DNA of 64,000 nt from Antitrichia curtipendula (taxonomy: Eukaryota > Streptophyta > Bryopsida > Hypnales > Leucodontaceae). This document shows, one piece after another, positions 47,808 to 59,510 of the stretch; position 1 is the first letter of the stretch; every line of letters begins with the position of its first letter. The notes below the pieces were generated by a model. The model did not search any database and was not told where the DNA came from. It saw nothing but the letters and a program-made list of their open reading frames with translations. Position numbers and translations under genes: made by a program. The stretch covers positions 4,774,001 to 4,838,000 of the forward strand of contig OX579639.1 of assembly GCA_951230915.1 (NCBI GenBank), in the 5' to 3' direction.

Positions 47808-50800
47808 AGAATCCACTGTGATTGCTGCGGTAGAAGAAGGAACATCTGCAACTGTGCGTATCATTGGAGCCAAAATAGCATCGAAGATTGCCTTGTCCTC
47901 TTCAAGTGCAACTACATGCCTGCTCAAGATCCTACAAGCGTGGATGGAAGCCCCTACCACCAAGAAGACAACAAAGTTAAGTACTAAAGCATTCAAGAAA
48001 ACATAAAAGGAATATGAAAAGTCACAAATACCAAACATAACTTATGAAGGCATCAAAAATTACCCGTTGCAGCAGTGCAGTCAACAACAATATCATTGGG
48101 ATATGTTGATGCTTCTATCAACCTCTGCAAGAACCGGGGATCCTTTTCTCGTGCCCCTCTCCAGGGCTTGAAGTTGCTGTCCATGGTCAAAGTCTCCTTT
48201 GTGAAATTCTGCAGAACATCATCTACAGCAACATGTACCCCTAATTCCTTCAGCTTTGGACATGGTTGGAATTGGAATTTGGAAGGTCCAACCCCAACCA
48301 AATTCCTCACCAATAGCATAACTCAAACGAATTGGGTCTGCAAGAAAGAAGATGTATAAAAACATTTGGTTAAAAACAAATGTGTGGATAAATACTACCA
48401 ACTCACTTGAAAAACCCAAGAAATCAGAAATTACTAATGGAATATAACTGAAAAGAAGAAACAACATTCAAACAATTCAAACAAAAGAAATTGGAAACTA
48501 ACTACTGAAGAATGAAAGCATTTGTCTCATAATAAAAAATTTGATAAGGAAATGAACGGGAAAATGAACATACCGTTCATCCTGTAGAAACAAGTGATGC
48601 GAGATGTAACCAATTCGTTCCCTACCAATCCTTCATCTTTGTAAATGAGTAGGTAGCAACGTAGTTCAAAATGGTTGCCTTTGCAATAGCGCATCGTGGA
48701 TGAATAATTACAATAGCTCCATCATCATGCAGATGCCCATCCGCAAACTCAAATACCGCCTCCAACCATGCAAGTTGAGCCATGTTCCACTTGGGAATAC
48801 TAGTAGCTGGCATGGACAAAGAAGGAACAAGTAGTCCCTCAGGCATATCCGCGATAACTAGGTCAACACGAGGTTTATCACTTCGTTTATCTTTGAAGTT
48901 ATGTTGCTTGACTCCTTTGTGCTGCAACAACATTGTCTCCATCAGTACAAAGAAAAATGACAATCACAAAATATACCTTAGGGAAATCATGAATGACAGT
49001 GAAGCTACTAATCTGATCAATGAAACAGACAAGATCGTCGTAGACCTTGGGGAGAGGATCCGCCAGTACATCTGCAAGAGAATAGTTCAAAATCAACTCA
49101 GAAATAGTAATCTCTGAGTCCTTCAAATAATCCACAGCTGCAGGTCCATGGTGGATTTCATTGCTGCTAAGTGAAGCGTACTCAGCGTCACTCTTGGTGC
49201 CACGGAAAAAAGAACGCTGGTGCTGCGAGCCCTCATCGATGGTTGATGAAGGGGGTTCTAGCTCCCTCTTCTTCTTTCCCTTCATCTTTACAACTGCAAC
49301 GGCACTCTTCGTCTCAAGCAATTTCTGTGTTTTCTTGAAAATCCTCTCTTTGGCTTTGTCCACCGCCTTAGAGTTCTTTTGAGCAATTTTCTTGTCCGCC
49401 TCATCTCTCTGCTTGATAGCTCTGGTTTTGGCATCCTCATCAAGTCTAACAAATTCGTTAATCTCCTCAACAATCTGGTGGGAGTTAATTGGTTTCTTGA
49501 GGTGCTCTTCAGGCAACGGTGTGAACTCTGGTGGACAGTCCAAGTACCACGCTCCCGACTTCAAGTGCAAACTAGTCCACCACTTCAACTGCGACGGAGA
49601 AAACATGCAGTGCTCAGAAGAGACATCTAACCATGTTTTCAGAAACGGAGGAAGATCACGTTTCAGGATCGCATCCTTTGGCAAAAGCTCATACTTGAAA
49701 TACTTGAAACACTAGAGAATACCCGTTAAAAACTTAAACAACGTTTCAGAAACAAATACAAATATGTATCAATGACAACATCCACAAGAATACATACTGG
49801 TATATGACACGTTTCACCACTAGATCGGGGCCCTTATGCTTTCTAAAGTCATTGGACTTCCTGAAGACGTCATGTCCTCTGAATTGGGTAATGAATGCAT
49901 GGTCCCAAACTCAAATTCGCCATCCCTCCAGATACTCCGCAAAATTCTCTGGCTCCATGGGACAATCCATGGCCAAATTCAGCTGGTCCTTCTTAAGAAT
50001 GTTATCAAACATTTCCGATCCAACTTCTTCAATCTGTACATTAAAATTACGGAATTAGCTGCATGCATTTGATTACATTTTGAACTAAGAGAACTCAAAT
50101 TCTTGTAAGGTAGAGTTGAACAAAAATTTATGAAGATCCAAAATGTAACTGCAACTAAATCACTTACCCCTATATACCAACAAGCTTTTGCCAAAAAGGA
50201 CTTCAACTCGTTCTCTCCAACTGGCTTCACTAGATATCTTCTCGCTTCTCTTGTCTGAACAAAATAATTCTACCATCGGAGCTACTTCACCTTATGAAAG
50301 CTACTAATGTTGCACGTTGCAATCAACTGCAACTTCTCTAGAGTCATCTCCGGAGTGACGTTTGAGCTCCAATGGCGCTCAATCTAAAACAAAAGTGAAC
50401 TTCAGTTAGAGAGAATAAGGGATACCAAGGATTAACCAGTGAATATACGAATGTTAATACATACCTCTAGAAGCCAATCAATCCCAAGACTTGGGTTGGT
50501 GATGGTGGTTAACTTGCCCAACTTCTGTATCAATCTCGATGTCTTCTCTTTAGTTCCCAATTTCATTGCAGCAAGTACACCCTCCTCTGACTGCTCCTCC
50601 TCCAAAGTCTCTTCTTTGTATAACCAAACTGCAAGATCGGAAGCGGCAGCAATCTCGTACTGCGGAAGCACAGGATCATTAGTGAACATGGTAAACAAAT
50701 CACTAAAAAATAAAAAAGCAAGAAGCAAATAAACCAGAAATATCAGATAGTATAATTATCCAGAATATAAATGAAGTGAAAACATCAAGCGACATCGTGT

Positions 50801-51834
50801 ACCAACTCTTCCGGAGATTTTGATGGCACTGCAACATCTCACTTTCACTCAAGTGTTCGGAAAACTTCTCAAGTGGTAACATCCCATACTTACGGACATG
50901 ATACAACGTGTATATCAAACTTGTTTTTATGAAGGAATTTTCTGTATGCCTGCAAAGCATAATGGAGTTGATAAGATATTTCTATAGTGATGTAGAGAAC
51001 AAAAAAAACAAAACACAAGGAGATGATCTACTTACTTGTTAATGTCATGCATGGCATGCATGACATCTCCGATTCGGCCCTTTGTCTCAAGAATGATTGA
51101 ATCCACCGAAATATGCCAATCCCTATCACGCTCATGGTGTTTCTTGATGTATGAAATCTACACAAGGAGTCTGTGATTTCCATCACAGACAAAAAATTTG
51201 GACCTCCCAAGATCCTGCAACCCTGGAGTTTCATTCAGAGTGGAGTTGAAGATGTCATTTTCTTCATTCCACACGGGTCCCCAAGCCTCCTTGTCTGCAT
51301 CAAAAACCATCTCCGTCTCCCCTTGCTCGTTAGTTAGCAAAACATAAAAAACACATGAGCCATCCCTGTACTCGTGAACAAACTCTTACTCCAATTTAAT
51401 GAGGTCACATTGAAGCGCTAGCCGAACCATTGGCATCTGAGTAAGACGGCACAAAGGAATCCTGAGACGAGAAATAGAATGTGGTTTCAATTGCAAGTTG
51501 GTAATTGATGCATTCGAATTGACTTTCTGAGCCTTCCTCAATGCGTCCTCAGATTTGAATTCATCTTCAAACTCCTCCTTGTGCTCAGTGACATTGACCA
51601 TGTCGCCTTCTTCTCCGACATTGACTTGTACCTCAGTAACGTGAGTCTGTAAATGGATAACATCGTCCGCCATCTGCATTGGCAAAGGCTCAACTAAGTC
51701 AAACTTCTGAAAGCTCTACTACCCCGACCTTAACGTGCACATGCCACCAATCGCCAACAATAGTGGCAGAGAACATAGCAAAAAAGCCCCAGGTGAGAGA
51801 ATAACAAAAACATGGAGGCTTACCGGCATGACCA

Positions 51835-53215
51835 GACCTCACGGTAGCCCCATCGGCATTGAGGCAGTACCCAGAGGACACCAAAATTGATCCTAAATCC
51901 CCCCAAAAGAGACAAGGTTCGGGGCTTACCTACATCAGTCGACCTCGCAGGGCTCCCATTGGCGCCGAGGGGTGTCTCGGGGGACCCCAACTGATGCATA
52001 TCCACCAAACAAATGCAGCGTGTGTACTGTGGGCGAGTCCCCAAACTAGAAAAAAAAAAGGGTTCGGGCTGACCTGCATCAATCAACCTCGCAGGGCTCC
52101 CATCGGCGCCAAAGGCTGTCTCGGGGGACCCCAAATGATCGCATATCCACCCAAAAAATGCAGCGCGTATATTGTGGGTGAGTCCCCAAACTGGAAAAAA
52201 AAAAGGGTTCGGGGCTAACCTGCATCAGTCGACCTCGCGGGGCTCCTATCAGCGCCGAGGGTTGTCTCGAGGGACCCCAACTGATCGCATATCCACCAAA
52301 GTGACCAAACAAATGCAACGCTTGTACTGTAGGCGAGTCCCCAAACTGGAAAAAGATAAGAAAGGGTTTGGGGCTGACTTGCATCAGTCCACCTCGCAGG
52401 GCTTCCATTGGTGCCAAGGGCTATCTTGAGGGACCCCAACTAATCGCATATCCACCAAAAAATGCAGCGCGTGTATTGTGGGCGAGTCCCCAAACTGGAA
52501 AAAAAAGAAAGGTTTGGGCTGATCTACATCAGTTGACCTTGCGGGGCTCCCATCGGCGCCGAGGGTTGTCTCGGGGGACCCCAACTAATTGCATATCTAC
52601 CAAAGTGACCAAACAAATGCAGTGCGTGTATTGTGGGCAAGTCCCCAAACTGGAAGAATAAAAGAAAGGATTTGGGGCTGACTTGCATCAGTCCACCTCG
52701 TAGGGCTTCCATCGGTGCCGAGGGCTATCTCGAGGGACCCCAACTGATTGCATATCCACCAAAAAATGCAGCGCGTGTACTGTGGGCGAGTCCCTAAACT
52801 GGAAAAAAAAGGGTTCGGGCTGACCTGCATCAATCGACCTCGTGAGGCTCCCATCCGCGCCGAGGGCTGTCTCAGGGGACCCCAACTGATCGCATTTCCT
52901 CCAAAAAAATGCAGCGCGTGTACTGTAGGCAAGTCCCCAAATTAGAAAAAAAAAAAAAAAAGGGTTCAGGCTGACCTGCATCAATCGACCTCGCGGGGCT
53001 TCCATCGGCGCCGAGGGCTGTCTTGGGGGACCCCAACTGATCGCATATCCACCAAAAAAATGCAACGCGTGTTCTGTAGGCAAGTCCCCAAACTGGAAAA
53101 AATAAAAATAAAGGGTGGAGGGCTTATCTGCTTGTGCTGACCTTGCGTGGCCTCCTTCGGCGCCAAGGCTTACTCGAGGGACCCTGACTGATCGCATAAC
53201 TAAGAAAAATGCTAG
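51835..53215. repeat. Minisatellite of ~145-160-bp units in intron 1 of the methyltransferase gene
   Basis: About nine units marked by GCATATCCACC at roughly 51,996, 52,141, 52,287, 52,447, 52,601, 52,750, 52,902 (variant), 53,043 and 53,196 (variant). Each carries GCAGCGCGTGTA, GAGTCCCCAAACTGG, an A-run, GACCTGCATCAGTCGACC and CCCATCGGCGCCGAGGG. Some units have an extra GTGACCAAACAAATG. Strongly GC-rich compared with the rest. Open frames of up to 202 codons on the minus strand are repeat by-products. Related words occur at 57,375 and 57,530. Confidence 0.85.
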
Positions 53216-53436
53216 GGTTTCAATTGATAGACGCTCGGAGCGCAACTCAAGATTCGATCCATTGACATATCTGGATAATGATTTTGGAGTTCTCATACCT
53301 CTGACTCCGTGGCAGTGCGAGAAGACGTGATTTCAATTTCCACTTGTTTTCCTGGGCCGGCATTGCTGTTATTGTTGTGGTTGTCTTCTTGTGTCCCTTC
53401 CATCATTGAGCGTTTAGTTGCAGGTCGTCTTCCCAT

Positions 53437-55009
53437 TCCCTTAGTCAACTTCACAAAAAAATCGCAACTTTGATGAACAAGACTAAGATGTATGGTTTTA
53501 GACACGTAGAATCTTCTAAAGCCCTTTGAGATTTTGGAGTATTAGTTTTCGCACTATGTAGTTCAATTTCTACTCGGGCGTACCAACTGTGTGAAGGGAT
53601 CAAGAATTGCGTGTCTGGTGGTGTCTGTGCGACGAAGGCTATAATTAAGGAGGTCTGTCCGGTCGTTACGGCGCACAAGTTGTCCTAGGGTTTGGGATGA
53701 GATATGGAATTGGTTCCCAACATTGGAAGCCCATTCAATATGCATTAAGTGTCCAACGTCTACAATTGAGTAGATCTAATATAATTATAAGGGCTACTTA
53801 TGTTTCAACTTAGCATAGATGTGCCACTTGGTCATCGCATTAGAAATTGTAAAATCCTAGAGAATAATGGACGATTCAGTAAATGACCAATGAACTAAAT
53901 AACGTAATGGACTTATCGAACTAAGCGATGGTGAATCCAAATTACAATGTTTTAATGGCTCTTTTGCGATGTTGGTTACCATTTGCTCACTCTCGTATGC
54001 AAGGAAATGGAAGTCTTCATGTCCGTGAATTAGATGGCTTGATGATCCCCTGCTAAGAAGTGACTCGCATAATATAGTAGTATTGGTATTTCTAATCCGA
54101 GACCTTTGCAATTGCTTCCTTGATGAGTACAAGAGTTTACCTCTTTTTTTTCTCTTCCTACACTTAGGGCGAGAGTCACAATTGGCTATTCCATCTAGCG
54201 TATGCATAAGACTAAATGTACATATTTTGAAACCAGACTATACACAAATATGTGTACACTTCAGGAGACTCCGAGCATGAGAGAAGAAAAATAGTCACTC
54301 AATATTTTTAACGTTGTCTAACCTTGTGCTGATATACTGATATTTATATTGTAGGGACTATAGATGTGCTTCTCTATGGATGACCTCTTGCAAACCCTTA
54401 TTTGAGGTGTCCTTCATAAAATCCTGAAACTGTGGGCAAAGTACTGTTTAATACTCAAATTTGTTTTGGATAGTACTTTATGATTGTCTAATCCAATCTA
54501 CAAAATAATGATCTTAGAAGCACAGTAAAGGATATTATCTCCTTACATTAGGACCGTAAAAGCTTAATACTGTTGGGCCCTCAATTTTTGAAATTAGTAT
54601 GCAAGGTGGGTGGTCATAATATACCAAATCGTCGGTTATTTACTGATAATAAGAAGTTGGTGGTTACAATGGATGCTTATAGATTTTCCATAATGTCATA
54701 GTGCCTCCATGCATCCAAGGGGCCCATATTTTATGGCTTTTTACATAACTGTTATTCATGAATTAGGTGAGCTTCACTACTGATTAGCGTTGGTAGTGGC
54801 AAGATATTGTAAATCTATAGATTTTGTCATTAATGCGTAATTCATCGATAATGATGACGCTACAGTACAATGACTTTGAATTTCAAATTCATGTTAGTCT
54901 CATGTGTATATTGTGATTTTGAATGCTCACACAAAGTTTAAACAATGTGTGCTTTTTTCATGTTTTCTTTTTTCTTGTCTTACTTTCTGTATTGATTTGT
55001 TTAACTTCT
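53437..55009. promoter_or_regulatory. Divergent intergenic region of the MULE (putative bidirectional promoter)
   Basis: Lies between the minus-strand methyltransferase start (53,436) and the first likely plus-strand Met (55,010). No gene is convincing here: the minus ORF at 53,857-54,207 has a basic patch but no family. If the element's genes are transcribed, their promoters should be here. Inferred from arrangement only. Confidence 0.4.
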
Positions 55010-58000
55010 ATGGCCTCCATTCGTGCGGATGATCATGAGACTCCACTGGTAATTCGTCTAGGAGAAGACGGGTTTATTGTACTATCATCGCATTTTCTTC
55101 ATATTCGGTTCGATTTTATACAATCTAGTGTCTATGTTGAAGAAGAGGTAATGACTAAGTCTGGTTTTTTGAAAGAGACCGTCCACATTCCGTATGTAGC
55201 AGTTGACCTCGCTCATGTCTGGCACCTTCGTTCTGGGCGTTATCAAGCTTATGGCTTACCATGTAGTGTCATGCTACCTTCTACTGAGATTTTGGCTCGG
55301 CAGTCAGAACATTCAACAGTGAACATGCCTCTTACCATCGTGATAGTAGAAATTCTACAAAACGCAAGCATGTGACGAATGCGACTACATCTGTTCAATT
55401 TGTCCGTATAAAGCAAGAGCGTGCTGATTTTGTCATAGATCTGTCTAGTGAGTCCAAGGGAGAATCTCCCAGTCAACCTATTTGTCAAGCAACGCATCCA
55501 AGTAGAGTCTCCAATGATGGCGGAAAGACAACATCTGATGTATTCTGCACGCCTTCCAATAGTTCAGCTCTGTCAAGTCACTCTCGACCATCAACTTACC
55601 CAAGTGGTCCATTGTCAATTAGTATCATTGGGTGCTTAACAAGCTAGCAACGCTTTATAAATCTAAAAATGAAATTGTTGCTTTAAACTACGACTCCTTC
55701 AATCACCAGAAGATGCAATATCTTCCTGTTGAGTTCGATGGTGATGTAGTCTTTGAGTTGCCTTGTCTTTGGGGTTCATCTTCATCATCGGCTGCTGGGA
55801 GCCTACAGGGCATGGATAAGAAATATGATGGACATGCATGGTGTCGGACCATAACGACGAATATTAGCAACGGAGATGGCCTCAAGTTCAAGAAGTCTTC
55901 ATGTGCAAGACATCTGATTTGTAACAACTTGGAATGCGACTACTTCAAGAGATCTTCAAAGCGGAATGAAACTAAGTGGTGTGGTTATACTCTTGTTCCT
56001 TTTCATATTGGCAGAAACCCTCCCAAAGATTTATTTCTTCTGTGCAAGATATACAAATTTCCTCCTCATTGTGTCAATACATGTGATGCTAGAATATATT
56101 ACGTTTTTGGCGATACAATGCAGATGACTAGAGCATGCCTTCACTTTGGGTTTCATATGCATCTTGTAGCTTCCGGAACTTGTAGAGAGTCATTAGACAC
56201 TATTTCCGGCCTCATTGCAGGCAAGGTTACTAAAACACCCGCTGCCACTAACTTTGCAATTGCTCTAGCAGCTAGTAAGCAATTTCTAGACAACCACCTC
56301 ATCCATAGTGGGGAAGGGAAAAAAGAAATGTTGCAGGGGAACTCGCTAGAGGAAGTCATGGACAAGTTTCAGATTCTTAATTCTCCAAACATTCGAAACG
56401 TTATTTCTTCTTTTTGTACTAGTGGGAATAGCGGGGACGCGGGGTTATAGATAGCATCATGAATATGAAACGAAATTTGAGGTTTGAGTATATTCATGAG
56501 TGTCTTTCTTGGACAAGGAAAGGAAAAAGTCTATTTGTTTAAGATGTTGGTAGAAGGTCCAGGCAGTGGAGTGGACTTGGTCACTCGTATGCAACCTGGA
56601 GGAGATTTAGAGAATGCATGGCTTATATTTGACCATGTCAAATGCGTCAAGGATTGGACAACCATGTCTTGCCATGTGTATGATACTGGATGCAGAAAAG
56701 TCATGACAATCGCAGTTTGTGACATGCAATCCGAGGACACGGAAGTACAATGCATCATGTGGAAGTTATTGAACGGGGTCATGAGGCGCAATGGTGTACA
56801 AAATCCAAACTTCAAAGGCTTCATGGCAGATAGTGCACAAGCAAATTGGAATGCTGTGCGTATTGTATGCGGATCAGGGGATTCCAAAGTAGAGATGAAA
56901 AACCGTGAACGAACATGTCTCTTGCATTGGAGTACTTCACTGCATCGCCATACGCAGAAGCTCATAAAATCGGACTTTCAACACCAACATATTCGTCTCT
57001 ATAAACAATACAAGGATTCTAAAAGTATGGATGAAGCTGAATGAGGTACTTGGTGATTCGATCATGGTGGCTATCATCTGGAGCAGCGTCTGAAGATGCT
57101 CTAAGGGAATTAGAGTTGTGGCTTGCATTTTGGCACTTTCAATATTGCCAATGGGACGGATTTATGCAAATGGTGATTCATTCCATGTCATTTCCTTTGT
57201 AGTCTATGTCATGCATTTCATTATTCTCATTTTCAATATTTTTTTTTAATTTTTTTAAACTTCTATTCTATTTCTCTATTTTTTTTCTTCTTGTAATTAT
57301 ATATATATTTCAATTATTTTCTTTTGGGCCCCGTCTAATTATACTATATATCGGTGTTTTTGATCACCTGAAGTAGTGGTTGACCTTCCCTCGGCGCCAA
57401 GGGGACTCTAAGCTAATTTTCATTTAGCTACTTGAAAATTACTAAATGACATTTATGGATTGTAATTTTCCGTGACAGTTTTGCATCTTATTCTTTGTTT
57501 TACTGGTTCCAGAATGTAAGCGTGGTAGTATTTGACCTTCCCTTCGGCACCGAGAGGACTCTACACTGCGTATGCAACAGTTCAGAAGTACTTCATTACT
57601 TCGTCAGTAGTAAATTTTCCGGATTGAATGTCTTAGTGACTATCTTGCATCTTGTTCTTTATCTTGCTTCTTCCAAGATTTAAGCATTGAGGAGATGGCT
57701 GACATGCCATCATGCAATCTATCCGAAACAATCCATAACAGGTGGTTGCAACAATCGGGTAATTGAGGTAATAATCTTTTTGCCGCCACTTCCAATGATT
57801 GCATTCGAGCCTTTATGCAGATGACAAATTATCGTGCTTTCCTTAAAGGCAATATATCAAGGTCAGGGCCATCCAAAGAGGAGTTAAAGTTAAGAGGTGC
57901 TAGACGCAGCGGAGACCCAAAGAAGATTGCCGAGGCTTTGAATGACCTTCCCGGAGCAGCTGATGTCGGAACACGCATTCCGCATTTGGAAGGCGAAGAG

Positions 58001-59082
58001 GTTTTTGGTAGCAGTATGCGCGAGCTTAACCTCCCAACTGGATCGGATGGTGACTCCCATCGTTCAGACAAGGTGAACTTCTCACTGCCACGTGTCCAAA
58101 CACAATCTATACATCTGCCCACAATGGCATCCAATGAAGACTTGGTGGCTGATATTGCTCACGTACCACATGTTACGACAGCAATGGAGAGTGATTGTGA
58201 TACTTTACATTGACACATTGCAAGAATTTCGCACAAGTCTACTTGCAAATGTCACGCCCAACAAAGGGGTTCCAGCATTTGTTGTGTAGCCAAAATTGCA
58301 AAGGGATCTAAAGGCACTCCAGCTCCGACGTATCGTAGTAGAAAAAAACAATATGGTGGAAATAAGGAGATCATCACCAACTTTTGGTTCTGCCCAGATG
58401 ATATTGAATGATGTGTACGAGGCTCTAAACGTGGTTGGGTAATTGATTGGCCTCAAGTACCAGATGTCTGGCCTATATTAACGGATACTAGTTTGACTCG
58501 CCAAGAGACACTGCTACTGCAAGAGGCTGGCTTTCAACTTCAACAGCGACCACTTATGTCACCTTGACGTTTGTTCACAATGTCCAATGTTTTCCATGCA
58601 ATCCCTTATGATCAACCTAGTCCTTTGCATGCGGACACATACCCAACAACTTGAAGAAGCAAGGCTATTTGACGTATTGCAAATGCTCCTACTACAGAGC
58701 ATCGCAATAAATGGAAGAGTGCTGGTAATGTCAAAGGATCCATCTTAGGAGTAACCATGCTCCCCTTTCCACGACTTGGAGCTATAATTTCTCTTCAATC
58801 CGGAACCAAGCCTACACAGAAGGTTTATCGTATTACACTTGGCATGCACTTGGAGTGTAATTGTCCCGATTTGGTAGACATGGCCGTCTCAGCAATTGGT
58901 GGACGGCAGCAATACGTTAAAATTGCAAACATTTGTACTACTTATTTTGTTACTTCTGCAAGATGAATCCTGAAAAAGATAAGTTCATATATTCTCCAAG
59001 CTTCAACTTCAACGAAGTGAAACTCCTTCTCAGTAGGGCTGGTATCATCAAGGTGGCAAATGAGAGTCTTCCAAATGTTTAG
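55010..59082 (+). pseudogene. Mutator-like (MULE) transposase with DDE region and SWIM zinc finger, inactivated
   Basis: Cuts and moves the element. The frame opens at 55,010 (MASIRADDHETPLVIRLGED), passes a basic STKRKH patch, then at 55,632-56,450 shows a zinc-finger-like ICNNLECDYFK followed by WCGY. The DDE region (56,484-57,046) has NAWLIFDHVKC and FMADSAQANW with a following CLLHW. Around 57,110-57,180 LELWLAFWHFQYCQWDG is transposase-like. Then 57,683-58,920 is a single frame (SETIHNRWLQQSGN onward) interrupted only by TGA at 57764, 58211, 58409, 58565, 58652 and 58670. The end is a SWIM finger: ECNCPD, then after a frameshift near 58,918, CKHLYYLFCY. Further frameshifts lie near 55,330, 55,630, 56,455 and 56,520. 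Whether the first 110 codons are part of the transposase or a separate small protein is unclear. The segment 57,200-57,680 looks like an intron. Confidence 0.8.
57200..57680 (+). other. Probable intron of the transposase gene
   Basis: T-rich sequence between coding blocks, containing two copies of a ~30-bp word, TGACCTTCCCT(T)CGGC(G/A)CC (57,375 and 57,532), that resembles the minisatellite in the partner gene. No clear splice sites were assigned. Confidence 0.35.
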
Positions 59083-59510
59083 AGAACAAAAAATGTCAAA
59101 GTGATAGACATATGAGATTGGAAGATTATAGATTGAAGTTAGTTTTATAGCTTTAAAAGCACCGATTTCTATTTGGATGAATACTGTAGTTTTCTGAAGT
59201 ATTCAATACAAACTGTCTTCAAATCCGACTTGCATTTTATGTCCTACAGTTGTTTGCCTTCAAATTATATACTTTTCACCCTTCAACCAATAGGTAAAAT
59301 TAGTGTCACCCTGCAAATAATAAATAATCATAGTAATATGTCCACGGTCATATGTCCACGATCATAGGTCCACGGTAAGAAGTTCTAAATTTTTAATATA
59401 AATAGAAAATAGTTTCAATATTTTTATGATATTGTTAACTTTTTGAAATATGACTGACTTTCCTAAGGTATTTTTTTAATTCACACCTCTATGCTCACAT
59501 ATTCCCCGCT

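Larger units (their letters stand above)
46964..53436 (-). pseudogene. ParB-like plus N4/N6 DNA-methyltransferase protein, transposon-borne, inactivated
   Basis: Exons inferred (minus): 53299-53436, 51036-51706, 50784-50949, 50465-50659, 50168-50383, 49798-50033, 48977-49711, 48574-48921, 48064-48337, 47808-47953 continuing at 47376-47433 beyond a MITE, and 46964-47219; about 1,140 codons. Near residue 220 FFVCDGNHRLL resembles the ParB/sulfiredoxin-fold GxHR motif. About residues 500-650 are a Lys/Glu-rich coiled-coil-like stretch. Near 810 DLVIADMPEG sits where N4/N6 enzymes carry DPPY. Near 965-1010 RFLQRLIEASTYPNDIVVDC and ATGGASIHACRILSRHVVAL match the SAM-binding DPFxGSGTT region. Catalytic motif before SAM motif is the beta-class order. 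In-frame stops lie at 51386, 51158, 50282, 50270, 49911, 48622 and 48577, and phase breaks at exons 6-7 and 10-11. Inferred role: methylating element DNA. Confidence 0.75.

Noticed and set aside
48219..48467. Alternative reading frame of methyltransferase exon 9 (LSYAIGEEFGWGWTFQI)
   Set aside because: The product looks protein-like and may be the ancestral frame, which would need a frameshift near 48,256. The other frame joins the SAM motif exon without one but contains a TGA. I could not decide, so it is not listed as a separate gene.
52688..53296. 202-codon minus ORF and neighbouring 60-119-codon ORFs
   Set aside because: They run through successive units of the GC-rich minisatellite. The repeated sequence and multiple open frames are a composition effect, and the array lies in an intron of the methyltransferase gene.
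57096..57112. PIF/Harbinger terminus (GAAGATGCTCTAA)
   Set aside because: It lies within transposase coding sequence (SEDALRELELW) and has no partner end.
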